From: Ichthyophthirius multifiliis | Taxonomy: Eukaryota; Ciliophora; Oligohymenophorea; Hymenostomatida | Assembly: GCF_000220395.1 (NCBI RefSeq) | Contig: NW_004086140.1 | Coordinates: 1 to 39,951, forward strand | DNA length: 39,951 nt | Direction of reading: 5' to 3' | Shown here: positions 12,446 through 24,158 of the stretch, piece by piece | Numbering within the stretch: the stretch's first letter is position 1 | How the letters are laid out: the number at the start of each line of letters is the position of its first letter | The notes under the pieces: generated by a model | The model's input: the letters and a program-made list of their open reading frames with translations, nothing else | Databases searched by the model: none | What the model was told of the DNA's origin: nothing | Program-made: the position numbers and the translations under genes

Positions 12446-14772
12446 ATGGCTTCACCTTCTCTTACGCTTTTAGGCTAAGTATTTATATCTGCAATTTTAA
12501 TAGCGACTCCTTTATATATTCTAACATATGATAATACTGACAAAACATATTTACAACAAGGTATTCCAAATTAAAAGCTATAAGAAAATTTTATAAAGAA
12601 CGTATTTTAAGTAAATGCAAAAATGGAAGACTTTGCTAAAGAAAACAAAAATTATTGTTTAAATGGTAAAGATAAAAAACTTCTTACTCCTTCTCAATAA
12701 CACGAAGAATTTGTTAAAGGTAGAAAAATATAAAAATATACATATATTTAAATAATATACATATACATAAAAAATATACTTATATTTTTAAAATATACAT
12801 ATATTTAAAAAATATACATATATTTAAAAAATATACTATATTTAAAAAATACACATATATTTAAAAAATATACATATAATTAAAAATTAAAATTTATTAA
12901 ATAGGACCATGTGCTCCAATAATATTTTTACCTGGAATATTGGGAACATAATTACACGTAGTAATAGATTGTGAAGTAATGTAAAGTGAAAACCCTGAAG
13001 CATTCTCAAGCTGTGGCTGGAATACATGTTCAAATTGGAACATATTATACAAAAGACCTCCAAAAGAATTCTAAGTATGGATCGGAAGTATTACTTCTCC
13101 TGCCTAGATAGTTTCATTAAGTGAAAAAAGTAAATGCTTTGGAAACCTTATTAACCTATCCTATAATAAGTAAACTAATAAATTTGAAAATTAAAAAGGA
13201 TTTTATATTACCTGGGCAGGAAATACACCTGAAACTAAATCCTAAAGTAATTGTGGGGTATATGCAATTACTAATTTTATCAATATCCCAATGATAAATG
13301 TTGCTACCTGTGTTTCGGGAGGATATAGTCGTTTAGTTTATACATTAGAGGCTATGGGATATTAAAGTGGTCTTACTTTCTAAGCTATTCCTTTTGATTT
13401 TAGACTTACAGTATAGCAAAGTATTTTTTTTTATTTTAACAAAAGAAATAAATAAAAAATTAGGTGAAACATAAGTTATTATTCCAAAAGCAATTGATCA
13501 TATGTATAAAATGACTGGTAAAAAATCAGTTATACTAGGTTATTCTTTAAGTACATTACATGTGGTTGAATCTATGACTAGTATGCCTTAATAAGAAAAA
13601 GATGAAAAAGTAAAGACTGTGCTTTTAATAGCACCTCCTTTAATGGGTGCTGATAAAACATTAATGAATCTATTAGGTGGTGATCCTTAATATTTGGTTT
13701 AACTTTTCGGATATAATGTTGGAATGAATTTCTTTACTTAATATAATTTTGTTTAAGCCTGTGCAAGTAGTTTAGATGCTTTACCTAGAAATGTATTCGA
13801 AAAGTATAATAAATATATATATATGTGCGTATTTTTATATTTATAAATTAAGATTTAAAAATGATGCTTGGATGAAAGAATTAATTGAAAGAATAAAATA
13901 TGAAAAAAATAAATTGAGTATTGATTCTTTAGATAAGATTCCTTATGATTATATATTGCCCAATAAAGATGATGTTTGTATAGACTCTAATATATTTACT
14001 CATAGAAAAGGAACAGAAAAATGTATTACAGGAATTTATAATTAATTAGAAGAATATATATTAAAGGTAGACTAAAAAGAAATATATGCAACTTAAAAAG
14101 ATATAGATGAAATTATTAGTAAATATTCAATTTATGATAATGAAGAATTAATGATTAAATATAAATAATCTTTAGAGTCTAAAGGAATAAATAATTTAAT
14201 TAATCCTTAAGTTCCAATTGCTATAATATATGGATCATATTTAGAAGTAGAAAAATAACTTATATATAATCAAAATACAAAATAATTTTATAATGATTCT
14301 TAAACTTTCTATTTCCCTGATAAAATAAACAAAGTTTAAGGTGATGGAACTGTTCCTGCTTTTTCATCTATTATTCCTGGTTTAAAATGGGCATATGTAT
14401 TTTTTATTTTATATATCCTTTATTTAAAATAAAAAAAAGGAATATGAAAATAAAATTATTAAAGATGCTAAACCAATTAAATTTATAGAATTTTGTTCTA
14501 TAAATAAATAATCAAGTACCATTTATGACGGAGAAGATTAAAATAAAGAAAAAGTATTTAATAAAAATGCTTATTAAGGACTTACTTGTGAATGCTTAGA
14601 AGGTAGTAGATAATAATAATGCAACCATTCTTGTTTGAATACTGATAAATATATGGTTAAATTAATTGCTGATGCTATTAAAACTAATGAAAAATCTAAA
14701 TTAAAAGAAATTAAGTTCACTGATGAAGAATTAATAAATATTTAATAAGAATGTCCTGTTTTGACAAAATGA
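12446..14772 (+). CDS. LCAT-family acyltransferase/phospholipase
   Basis: The model gives about 668 residues in five exons (introns 12720-12904, 13421-13463, 13804-13852, 14397-14439). A hydrophobic N-terminal segment (LTLLGQVFISAILIATPLYI) looks like a signal peptide or anchor. The LCAT/PDAT family hallmarks follow in order: PIIFLPGILGTQL (lid/oxyanion region), Cys-rich CEVMQSENPEAFSSCGWNTC, WAGNTPE, GYQSGLTFQAIPFDFRL, the nucleophile elbow GYSLS with Ser near residue 291, QGDGTVP with the acid Asp near 541, and a candidate His near 621 (CNHSC). Family members move or hydrolyse the sn-2 acyl chain of phospholipids. The elbow is GYSLS instead of the usual GHSxG. The protein is longer than human LCAT, with an insert before the acid residue rich in Lys/Asp. 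Likely lumenal or secreted; exact reaction unknown. Exons sum to a multiple of three. Confidence 0.88.
12729..12890 (+). repeat. Tandem repeat (~20 bp unit) inside LCAT-family intron 1
   Basis: At least five degenerate copies of a unit like AATATACATATATTTAAAA fill most of the first intron of the LCAT-family gene. Because of them this intron (185 nt) is about four times longer than the other introns of the gene. One copy carries a C (ACACAT) and one an A change (ATAATT). Confidence 0.8.
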
Positions 14773-16278
14773 ATTATAAAATAAAATATTAATAATTATA
14801 ACTATATTATTTATTATTTATTTTTTACAAATTTTATTTATAAAAATATTATTTTTTAATTAATTAAACAAAAACACAAAAATATTTAACTTAAGACTAT
14901 CTATAAAATTTTAAAGATATTTTTTTATTTTAAAAATTACATAAACATTAATGTTAGGCTTGCTATCTTATCAAGTAATAAGTTTTAAAAATATTAATTA
15001 ATTAATTCTTTTATTTTTCTTATTAAATAAAAAATACATAGCATTTATGAAAAAACTTAAACAGTTGATTATATAAGTTATTATTAATAAAGATATTATT
15101 TAATACATAATTTTAACTTTATAATATTGAAATAATCTATGCTTGTTTATTTTTTCTTTCTTAATAAAAAAGAGTTTGACTTCCTTAATTTTCTTACTAA
15201 ATATATCTATTTTTTAAAAAATTATCCCTCAATTACGATATAAATATAAGTTCTCATTTTTTAAATACATAATTATGTAATTTAAATAAAAAATAAATAA
15301 TTATTAATATAAAATTTGTTTTCTTTTAAATTAAAGCATAAAATTGGTTATAACATACTATTATTAAATATTAACATAATTATCACAAATGAAAGTCTCA
15401 AATATATATGTACTTTTAGTTATTATAATTACACATCTAGAAATTCATTTTATTAAAATGAATTCTTCAAAATGCTAATTTTAACTAAATTAGTCTAGAA
15501 ATAAGATGTTCTGTTAATTATTTTAAGTTAGTTAAAGGAATATAAATACCTTCTTATCTTTAAATAATAACATATATAATTTTTATCTTGTAATATTTTT
15601 TTCTAAAAATTAAAAAAATTGTGATATTGGTTAAACTATTATTTTTAATATTTTTGTTAATATCGAAAATAAATAGATACCCTTAATTTAAATTATTTAG
15701 ATAGAAATTTAAAACTTTTTTAAATCTTTAATATTTTGATATAAATAGACTATTTTTATAACTTAATCACATTTTGGGTTTTTCTAGTAAAATAAGCAAC
15801 TGGATTTCTCTTACTATTGGAATATTGTTTGTTTGAAAATTATTAAATGGATTGAATTCTTTTATATTCTTTTTATATTAGTTTTAATGTTTTATTAGTT
15901 TAATTTATATTTTAGTTAGGTTTATTTATTTATTTTCTTATAATTTTTATTTGTCAGTTTACAGATTTTTATAAAAATAAAAATTTCATTAAATGATTTT
16001 TATTAACTTTATTTGTTTTTTTTTTTAAGAAAAAAAGTAAATAAATATTTGCATTTTAGTAATATTTTAATTGATTTTTAAATAAAAATTTCTATGTTTT
16101 ATCACGTTTATATGATTTTATATTAAAAATGCATTTTATTTATTGCACAAAAAAAATATTTAGTAATTTTAAATACAAAATAATAAATATAATATAAAAT
16201 AAATTTATAAATATATATTTTAAAATTTTAAATTTCAAAAACAATATATATTATAGATTAATAAAAAAAAGATAGCAA
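14773..16278. other. AT-rich intergenic region with one short palindrome
   Basis: No coding frame was found in the 1.5 kb between two plus-strand genes. The composition is a little less extreme between 15000 and 15900. A perfect inverted repeat with 10-11-bp arms and a 1-nt centre sits at 15443-15463. I see no tRNA-like or other structured RNA gene. Confidence 0.55.
15443..15463. repeat. Short inverted repeat (10-bp arms)
   Basis: The left arm ATTCATTTTA is followed by one T and then its exact reverse complement TAAAATGAAT. In DNA this AT-rich, palindromes of this length arise by chance fairly often, so a functional role is not claimed. Confidence 0.6.
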
Positions 16279-17456
16279 ATGATAAAAGGTGTATCATAGC
16301 TATGTCTAAACTCTGAAAATTAAAAAAAACAGAGTCTTTTTTTGATAAAACAGATGTAATTAACAATAAAAATAAATTAATATTTATTTTTAATTATATA
16401 GTACTCTATATTTGTAGAGAATAATTTATAAAACAATCCTAAAATATATGCAGAGCAAATACTATTTGATAAAAAATATCTTAATTAAGATATAATAAAT
16501 TGTAAAAACTAAATATAAGAAATAAGTTAAAAGTAAATACCAAAGAATATAAAAATAATTTTATTAAAAGGATTAAAGTATTATTATTATTTTTATTATA
16601 ATTAAATAAAAAAAATATTTTTAAATTTAAGATAGAAACTTTAAGAAAATGTAAAAATATATCGAATGAATCATAACAATAAAGAAGCAAATAAATAAAA
16701 TGAAAATTAATTATTAAATTATTCTTTTTTAAATGTAAGTTTAATAAATTTTAAGTTATTTTATTTATTTGAATAAAATAAAAGGAGAGTTTTACTTAAA
16801 ATAAAGTATTTTCTTATAATTCAAGTAACTTATGCTAATAATTTAGTTTCATTAATAATTTTTAAAGTATAAATTAAATAATCAAATAATATATAGAAAT
16901 TAGATAAAAATGCAAAGAAAGTAAAATTTTAGTTATATTTTTTTTTGTGTTTTTAACATATTTTTTTAATCAAGTAACTTTTAATCCAGAATAAACTGAT
17001 AATTATTAATATTCGCAATAAATAGATCTTTAATATTAATAAAATTTGATTTGTGACGAAAAAATAACAATAAACTCTTAAATACAAATACAAAAAAATA
17101 AATTAGAAAACATAATATTTAATATTAAAACCCTTGAAAGTGAAGTTGAAAAATTTAAAACTATTATTTTATCCCTAAATTAGATTTTATCTAAAATTAA
17201 TGAATAAATTGAAGAAAATAAATAATAAATTAATATAAATAATTAAACTTATGAGGTAAACTAAACATTTTTATTATTATTAAATATCAATTTATTTATT
17301 TAGTAATTAAAAGAAAAATTAAAAAGTAAAGAAATGTAATTGTAAATACTATAATAAAAGAAAAGTAAAATTCCATTTTTTTAAAATAAACTTTGTTTAT
17401 AAAAAATAAATATTTTTGAACCTTGGTAATTTTAAAAAATATAGATATACAAATGA
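16279..17456 (+). CDS. Coiled-coil protein of unknown function
   Basis: I do not recognise the family. Six exons (introns 16356-16401, 16533-16631, 16735-16784, 16921-16974, 17256-17303) give about 293 residues, if one extra A is assumed in the A8 run 16322-16329; otherwise intron 1 could be read through in frame. Residues 1-150 are Asn/Gln-rich (YAEQILFDKKYLNQDIINCK, NYSFLN, YNSSNLCQQFSFINNFQ). The C-terminal half is a predicted coiled coil (NIKTLESEVEKFKTIILSLN, QLKEKLKSKEMQLQILQQKK) and ends FEPWQFQKIQIYK then TGA. Splice phases agree at all five introns, which supports a real gene. It is convergent with the next minus-strand gene, with 294 bp between stops. The start is the least certain part; the in-frame ATG at 16666 is an alternative. 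Confidence 0.68.
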
Positions 17457-17750
17457 ATTAAGTATAAAAAATGCTTTATGTTTATTTCTATAAAGTATAG
17501 AGTTTTAAATTAAAATTAAATATATATTTTAAGGAATATATAAACAAAATTAAATATAAAAGTTAACAAATAATATTATTAATTAAATATAAAACACAAT
17601 CTAATAATTAATTTATTAATTAAAAAAATAATATCCTTTTAATATTATATTATATTATATTTAATTTTATTTTTATATAAATCTTATGATTTATAAATTA
17701 ATATATATATTTAATATATTAATAAACTTACTATATTTAATCAATGTTTC

Positions 17751-19118
17751 TCAAATAATAAAATTGTACTGATAATCTTAATAAGTTTTTTAAAAATAAT
17801 TATGTTAGGAATTAAAAGATTTTGCACTTTCATTTTTCTATGTGTATGTTCTCTATAATTTATTTTTAAATTTTATTAAATCTTCATTTAATTTAGTTTT
17901 ATTAGATTAACTATACAAATTATATTTCTTTTTTTTATATTTTTAATGATTAAACAAACAAACAAAAGAAATATTATATTAATAATTACACTTTGAAATT
18001 CTGATTTAACATTAAAACTATATTATGATTACTTTTATTTTTATAATTCATATTATAACTAAGAAATAATTTCTTTATATTATTTTTCTCGTTATTCATA
18101 ATTTTATTAAATATAATTTAATTTAAAGTTTAATTATTTAACTTGATATTATTAATTATTTTTGTATTCTTCTAGTTCTCTATTTTATAATTTCAAATTT
18201 TTTATATTCTATTAAAAAATATATATAAAATTATATAAATATATATTATATATATATTTATATATAATCAAATATTTTGTATAGTTTACTTATTTTAATT
18301 TTTTTATTTTTCATAATTTATTTTAAAAATTTTCATAAAAATATCTAAATATTTTAAATCATCTTTATTTATAAAATTATTATTTTCATCAATATGATTA
18401 ACCTATTAATTCTTTTAACAATCATCGAAATATCTTATATAATTATTTATTTTAGAAATAAATTTTAGACTATTACTTTTAGGAAACTTATATTAACTTT
18501 AAGGATCAATAGTTGAACTAGTCATTGAATTTAATTTATTTTCTTTATATTATTGTGAATTTTTGTTATTTTACTTTATTAAATTATCGAAAATATTTTG
18601 CTATTTTTATAATGATTTTATAGGTAACTAACCGCTTTTTTATATTTATATTACATAAGAATTACTACTAGACCTTATTTATTATTTTATAATATTACTC
18701 ATATAACATGGAGTAGAAATTTTTAAAATAGAACTCCTTGCTCTATTATGTAATTAATTATTCATTTTTTTAACATGTGCTTTCATCTTGTTTATATAAT
18801 AGAAGTTATTTTTATCAAATTTTATTGAATTAAAGAATATTTTTTCAGGAGAATCTAAACATGATTCACTTTTTTGTTTTTATAATTATTGCTTTGTTAA
18901 TTAACTTTATTATTTTATTTATTAGTTTTTTTGTAATTGATGCATATTCTAAATACTTTGAGTACTTTTCTTTTATCTTTTTATATTTATCAATTCTTAG
19001 ATTTTTTATAATTTTTAATAATATTTATTTGATATACTTCCATAATTCAGAATGGGTTATTTCGATATTTTCATTTATTTTTTATGTATATTTGATTAAA
19101 TATTTTTATTTATGTAAA
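17751..19118 (-). CDS. Gln/Asn-rich protein of unknown function (5' end unresolved)
   Basis: A coding frame is supported by composition and by three phase-consistent introns (18869-18905, 18180-18289, 17928-17989). It begins within SLHKQKYLIKYTQKINENIE, continues THSELWKYIKQILLKIIKN and ESCLDSPEKIFFNSIKFDKN, passes a Ser/Gln-rich middle and a coiled-coil segment (KELEEYKNNQQYQVKQLNF, KQYKEIISQLQYELQKQ) and ends DYQYNFII then TGA. An acceptor TAG precedes 19118, so at least one upstream exon with the start codon is probably missing from this model. An ATG at 19074 opens a different frame with poorer composition and is rejected as the start. No domain is recognisable. The 37-nt intron with a GTT donor is the shortest in the window. 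Confidence 0.62.
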
Positions 19119-19553
19119 CTAATTATATATATGAATTTTATTATTATAAATATTTCTTTATATATAAAAATAATTTAAGAAATTTTATTAATAAAATACA
19201 ATTCAATAAAAATTAAATTTAATAAAATTATATGGATTTAAATTATATTTTTATATTTATTTATTTATATTTTTTTTTATTTAAATTTAATTATAATTTA
19301 ATCATTAATGTAAATAAAATTAAATTAAAAAGTTTATATTTTTTATTTATTTTATTTAAAAAGATAAAATAATAATATATATTTAAATTTAATTTAAACA
19401 TTTAAAGAATAAATTATAAAATAAATATAAAAATCAAGATAAATGGTTTATAATTGTATAAAAATTAAAACACTTTTAAATATTATTTTTATTTACTAAA
19501 AAATTAAATAATTATTATAATAAATATATAATAATAATTAAAAAATAAAAATA
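19119..19553. other. AT-rich spacer between two minus-strand genes
   Basis: This 435-bp spacer should contain the 3' end of ARPC2 and the promoter and any first exon of the downstream Q-rich gene. An ATG at minus-strand 19310 opens a Gln/Asn/Lys frame toward 19120, but I could not join it to the downstream exon with matching phases. Confidence 0.5.
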
Positions 19554-21177
19554 TCATTTCTTAATTATATTTTTTGCTTATTATTAATCATCTTATATAG
19601 CCTTACTATTAATAAGTTCATCTCTTTATGTTCTATAATTTTTTTCTTCTTCTTATTCGAATTTAGTAAATGATAAATCTTTTAAGTTTTTAGAAATATT
19701 TTTTAGCAATCTGCCATGTAAATAAGATTTAGAAGCATGTACATGATAATGAACATATTATCTTTTATTAAATATTTTTAGTAAAAAAATATAATTAGTT
19801 TACCTAAAGTTTGCTAAATAATTACAAATAATGTCAGTATTTCCAAAAATATGTGTTTTTTTAAAAAATGCTTAATTATTTCATAAAAAAAAAAAAAAAA
19901 TTACAAAAATAAAATTACTAAAACTAATTAGCCCATTCAAATATTCTTCCTTTAAATTCTTCAATTCTGGAAATTTGTCAACTAAAATTTAAGGATATGT
20001 ATAACTTTATATTCCACTTGTATTTCCTCTTAATTTTGAAACCGAAACTTCGCTTTATGTACTTCTTTACGATTAATCTAAAATCTTTTCTACTCTTTAA
20101 ACACTTGGTGGATTTTTAACATGTCTATTACTTTCTACAAATTCCTATTTAAAATAATATATATTAATTTAGAAATAGGGTATATTTTTATTTTTAAAGG
20201 ATAAATGATTTTAATTAAATAATATAAAAATTATAACTTAATTTTAATTAGAATCATAAATCCAATAAAAAAATTATATTTCTAAAAAAAATATTTACAT
20301 CCAACATTAATTATGCAATTGTTCTATCTACAATATCTGTAAAGCTCAAAGCAAAATAAACACTTACAGAGTCAGCTTTTTTTATAAATAATTTTAGTAA
20401 ATAAATATATTTAAAAATATAACTTAAGCCATCTTTTAAGCACCATACTCTTTCATTTGCCCTTAATTAATATTAAAAGTTTTATTCTAATTTATCATCT
20501 TTTTTTATTTATTCGAATATCTTTTCGAAAGGAGAAGAATAAAAATTAGTTCTAATTCTAGCAAAGTCTTTTGAGATTTTTTAAATTATTTCTTCATTTT
20601 TTTATTTGATTTATTTCTTTTCTTCATCTGTGTTGTTTTCTTTTATAAAAATAATTATATTAATAAAGTAAAATTTTTGATGTAAATACAAATATACAAA
20701 AAATTAAATATTTATATATTTAACTATATATATATATATTTATATATATATAATTTTTTTTTATTTATTTACTATTATTTTATTTTAAATTGTTTAAAGT
20801 AGCTTGAAATGTTATATCAAATCCTTTGTAAGGTTATTTTTATACTTCATAACCTAAATTAAATATATATATATATATATATTATTTTTATTATTATTAT
20901 TTACTTTAGTAATATTTTTAAATGAATAAATCTCCACCTATTTTAAACACATCATTATAATTAGGTGCTCCAAAACTGAAATAAATACAATTTTCTTTAT
21001 CACTAAGTTCGATGCAATATTTTACATTATCATAATCATGACACATAAACCTTCCGATTAAATAATTTCTTTATTTTTTTATGTTTTGTTTTTTTAATGC
21101 ATTTATTATTTTTATTTTTACGATATTGTGTTTACTAATTCTTTTTTTATGATAGGATTAATAGGGTCAAGATTCAT
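19554..21177 (-). CDS. ARPC2: Arp2/3 complex subunit 2 (ARPC2, p34)
   Basis: Eight exons give about 364 residues starting MNLDPINPIIKKELVNTISN. The match to ARPC2 runs the full length: DYDNVKYCIELSDKENCIYF, FKIGGDLFIQKYY, ARIRTNFYSSPFEKIFEQ (animal RNCFASVFEKYFQ), DSVSVYFALSFTDIVDRTIA (VTVVFSTVFKDDDDVVIG), EFVESNRHVKNPPSV, GLISFTFFKKTHIFGNTDII and FRQYVHYHVHASKSYLHGR (animal FRDYLHYHIKCSKAYIHTR). ARPC2 and ARPC4 form the core that docks the Arp2/3 complex on the mother actin filament. A ciliate-specific Lys/Glu-rich insert lies before ARIRTNF, and the tail (KAIQDDQQQAKNIIKK) is longer than in animals. Introns: 21069-21121, 20854-20904, 20640-20772, 20376-20423, 20145-20298, 19871-19918, 19762-19803. 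Exon sum is a multiple of three and all phases agree. Confidence 0.9.
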
Positions 21178-21568
21178 TTAAATCATTATTATTATATTTT
21201 ATAAAATCTATTATATATTTTTTATTTATTTGTAATAAAATATTTTTTATTTATTTTTTAATATTTAATTAATTTAAAATTATAAATTCTTATTTAAGGC
21301 TTTTTTAATAAACAAAAAAATAGTAATAAATTGTTATTATTTTATTAAATATATTTTTATTTATTTTTTATATTTTATATTAAGTAAGTTTTTAAGATTA
21401 TTTAAAATAAACAACAAGTTAATTCTGAAATAAAAAAATATATTAAATTATTATTATTATATATATATTTTTTAAAAATAATAATAATTAAATTTTTAAA
21501 ATAATTATAAAATTTATAAATTTAAATTATCTTATAATTTTTATTTTTAAAAAAAAACAAAAATATAA
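21178..21568. promoter_or_regulatory. Shared upstream region of ARPC2 and the BIVM homologue
   Basis: The two genes diverge from this 391-bp AT-rich region, so both promoters must lie here. I cannot point to a specific element. An ATTATTATTATATATAT tract lies near its middle (about 21450-21470). Confidence 0.5.
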
Positions 21569-23034
21569 ATGGAAATTGAGTATATTTAAAATTTCTTAAA
21601 AAATATATACGATGTAGTATATACTAAATTAATTGAAATGGAAGAAGCAAGAGATAAAGAAAATTTAAATAATTATTTAAACAAAGAAGGAGATAAAGAA
21701 AATTTAAATAATCATTTAAACACTGTTCTTGATTTTTCGAATCTATTTAAAAAAAAAATACAAAAAAGCCTACTTTAACTTAAAATAACATCGAAAATAA
21801 ATAAGATTAAAAAAAAGAAGTTAAAACAATAGAAATAACTAAATAGAGTCTTTAATTAAAAAATGAAATTCCTAAAAATCTTACCATTACCCAAGAAGAA
21901 ATGCAACAAAGAAAATTTCTTGATTAAAAAAGATGGTTCTGTTTATCAAGGCCTTAATATTAACGTTCTTGTGGAATTAGTAGTTTAGTATTAAAAAAAT
22001 AATATTACTTTTTTAAATTTTTTTTTCTGAGCTTTTTTTAAAAAAAAATACACAATCAATTTATTCGAAAAAAAAAAAGGCGATAAAAATGAATTATTGG
22101 TTTTTTTTTTTTTTTTAGATTAATTGAGTTTTTTTTTTTTAAACAAAAAATGAAAAAATGATGCTAAAAAAGCAATATATATAATTAATTTTTTTTTTAT
22201 TAAAAAAATAAATAAAAAAGATGTCTTGTTGGAATTATTTATATTCGACTTTAGGTGTTGGAAACTTGCCTCCTATATCTGTAGAAGAGGCTTTATAAAT
22301 ATTAGGTATTGAATAAGAAGGTAAACTTTTCGCAGATACTGAATTTGGTTCATTTACAGGAAACGGAACTCTCATTAGGTGGTTTAAGCTTATTTGTAAA
22401 CATTTTTAAGTTGATGGAACAGCTTTTATATTTTGGAAACTTTGTGGGGATAATGCTACTAATGGAGTTGATGAAAAAGAAGCTTTATCAAGATTAGAAG
22501 AAGTAACAAAAAATATTAACATATGTTTATTTATTTAATTAAAGGGATTAAGAAATGAAAATATGACATTTATATATCATGCTCATGATCATTATTTTTG
22601 TCCAGTTGGATATGAAATATGTCCTTAAAGACCAGTTGATGCTTATAATAAATTAGATGTATATATTTGTTTTTTTTTAATAATATTTATTTTTAATGTT
22701 TTTCTTTTTTTTTAAGGAAATCAATCAAAATGAATTAGATCATTGGATTTTTATAGGTGAACCTAGTAAAAGATACCCTGCTTTTCATATTAAATTATGG
22801 TCTGAAATTGTTAAAGATATATCTACTGGTAATCCTTATTATTATAATATTAGGCATCCTGAAAAAGGAATTATGGAAAGAAAAGGTGAAATTTATAAAA
22901 CTAAAAAGGCAGGAACTAGTATTAATTGTATTATGGCCTTTTAAAAATTCATTAAAAAAAGCAAAAAAGTAAAAATTACTTAAGAAGCTAAAAATATTTA
23001 AGAAATTTAAAATGAATAAACAACTTTAGAATGA
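21569..23034 (+). CDS. BIVM: BIVM-family protein
   Basis: Four exons (introns 21988-22220, 22503-22544, 22659-22716) give about 377 residues, with one extra A required in the A10 run 21749-21758. The N-terminus is Lys/Glu/Asn-rich and carries a short internal repeat (GDKENLNNHLN after RDKENLNNYLN). The conserved core matches the basic immunoglobulin-like variable motif-containing family: RWFCLSRPQYQRSCGISSL then SCWNYLYSTLGVGNLPPISV, EALQILGI, FGSFTGNGTLIRWF, FIYHAHDHYFCPVGYE, ELDHWIFIGEPSKRYPAFHI and YNIRHPEKGIMERK. The molecular function of BIVM is not established. The invariant Q..SCG and HDHYFCP blocks resemble the Gln/Cys/His arrangement of papain-fold enzymes; this is my inference. Two other ATG-started frames in the core are exons, not separate genes. 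Confidence 0.85.
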
Positions 23035-23196
23035 AAAATTAAATCTTTACTTTATTTTTAAAATATAATTTATATTATAAATTATTTTTTAAATTTTTAT
23101 AAAAAAAAAATAATTAATTAAAAAAAAAAACTAAAATTAAAAAAACTAAAAAATTAACTTTTTAAGAAAAAATAATTATTAAAAAAAAGGAAAATT

Positions 23197-24091
23197 TCAT
23201 AATATAATTAATTTATTATTTTAATCTTTTATGAATTTGTTATAATTATTAACTTTTGAGTTAAATGTACTGATTCTATATTCTTTATCGTTTCTAATTT
23301 ATTTATAATTTTTTTTAAAAAAATTAGGCAATTAAATTTAAAAAATAATTCTTACTATAGATTTTTATTTATATTTTCAAATATTTATTCATATTCATCA
23401 TAAGGTAATCTATTTTTATTTTATTCTCTTATTTAATTAATTGTACTATCTTTATCTTCAATTAATTTAAGGAATTCAACCACATTTTAAACCTAAAATT
23501 TATAAAAATAATCTTTATATTAACAATAAAATGAAAAATATAACTTGCATTTAAGGAGGAGTTTCTCCATCACTATCATCATCAGTTAACTAATCTTCAT
23601 CTTATGGTTATTAAAGAGTACTAGAGAATAAATGATCTTAGAATTTAATTATTGAATTATCTGTAGGTAAATCTAAAAGTTTTTAATAATATCTACTCAT
23701 TTCGCTTGTGTCATTATTTAATACATATTGAGTAAAATATCCAGGAGTGTTATATAAATAATCATTTTTTAAAATTTTAAAGTTAATATTAGAATTAATT
23801 AATGGATCCAAATTGTCATTTATTTAGTAATATTCAGATTTTAGAAAGTAAGCTTCATTACTTTCTGTATTTTAATTTAATTAAATATATGGACGCAAGC
23901 TATTGTGTGGAGTAATAAATGTATTAAGAGGTATATCAATATATTTAAAAAATGTTTTTGGTAAATTATTAATTTAATTAGAAAATTCATAATATTATTT
24001 AGCTATTTTAAATAAAAAATAAAAAAAAATAGATTTATAAAATATAAAATAAAAAAAATATATGTAAAACTAAAAAAAAATATAAATTAAA

Positions 24092-24158
<67 letters not shown>

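Noticed and set aside
16481-16690. Minus-strand 69-residue Leu/Phe/Asn frame
   Set aside because: Antisense of exons and an intron of the plus-strand coiled-coil gene, with no support of its own.
19072-19074. ATG as the start of the minus-strand Q-rich gene
   Set aside because: It opens a Gln-heavy frame (MKISKQPILNYG...) that overlaps a better frame (THSELWKYIKQILLK...), and the better frame splices in phase to the next exon.
18861-19178. Plus-strand 105-residue hydrophobic frame that looks like a membrane protein
   Set aside because: It is the antisense of the minus-strand gene whose frame (THSELWKYIKQ...) has much better codon and residue composition; antisense of Lys/Asn/Ile codons always looks like Phe/Leu/Ile membrane segments.
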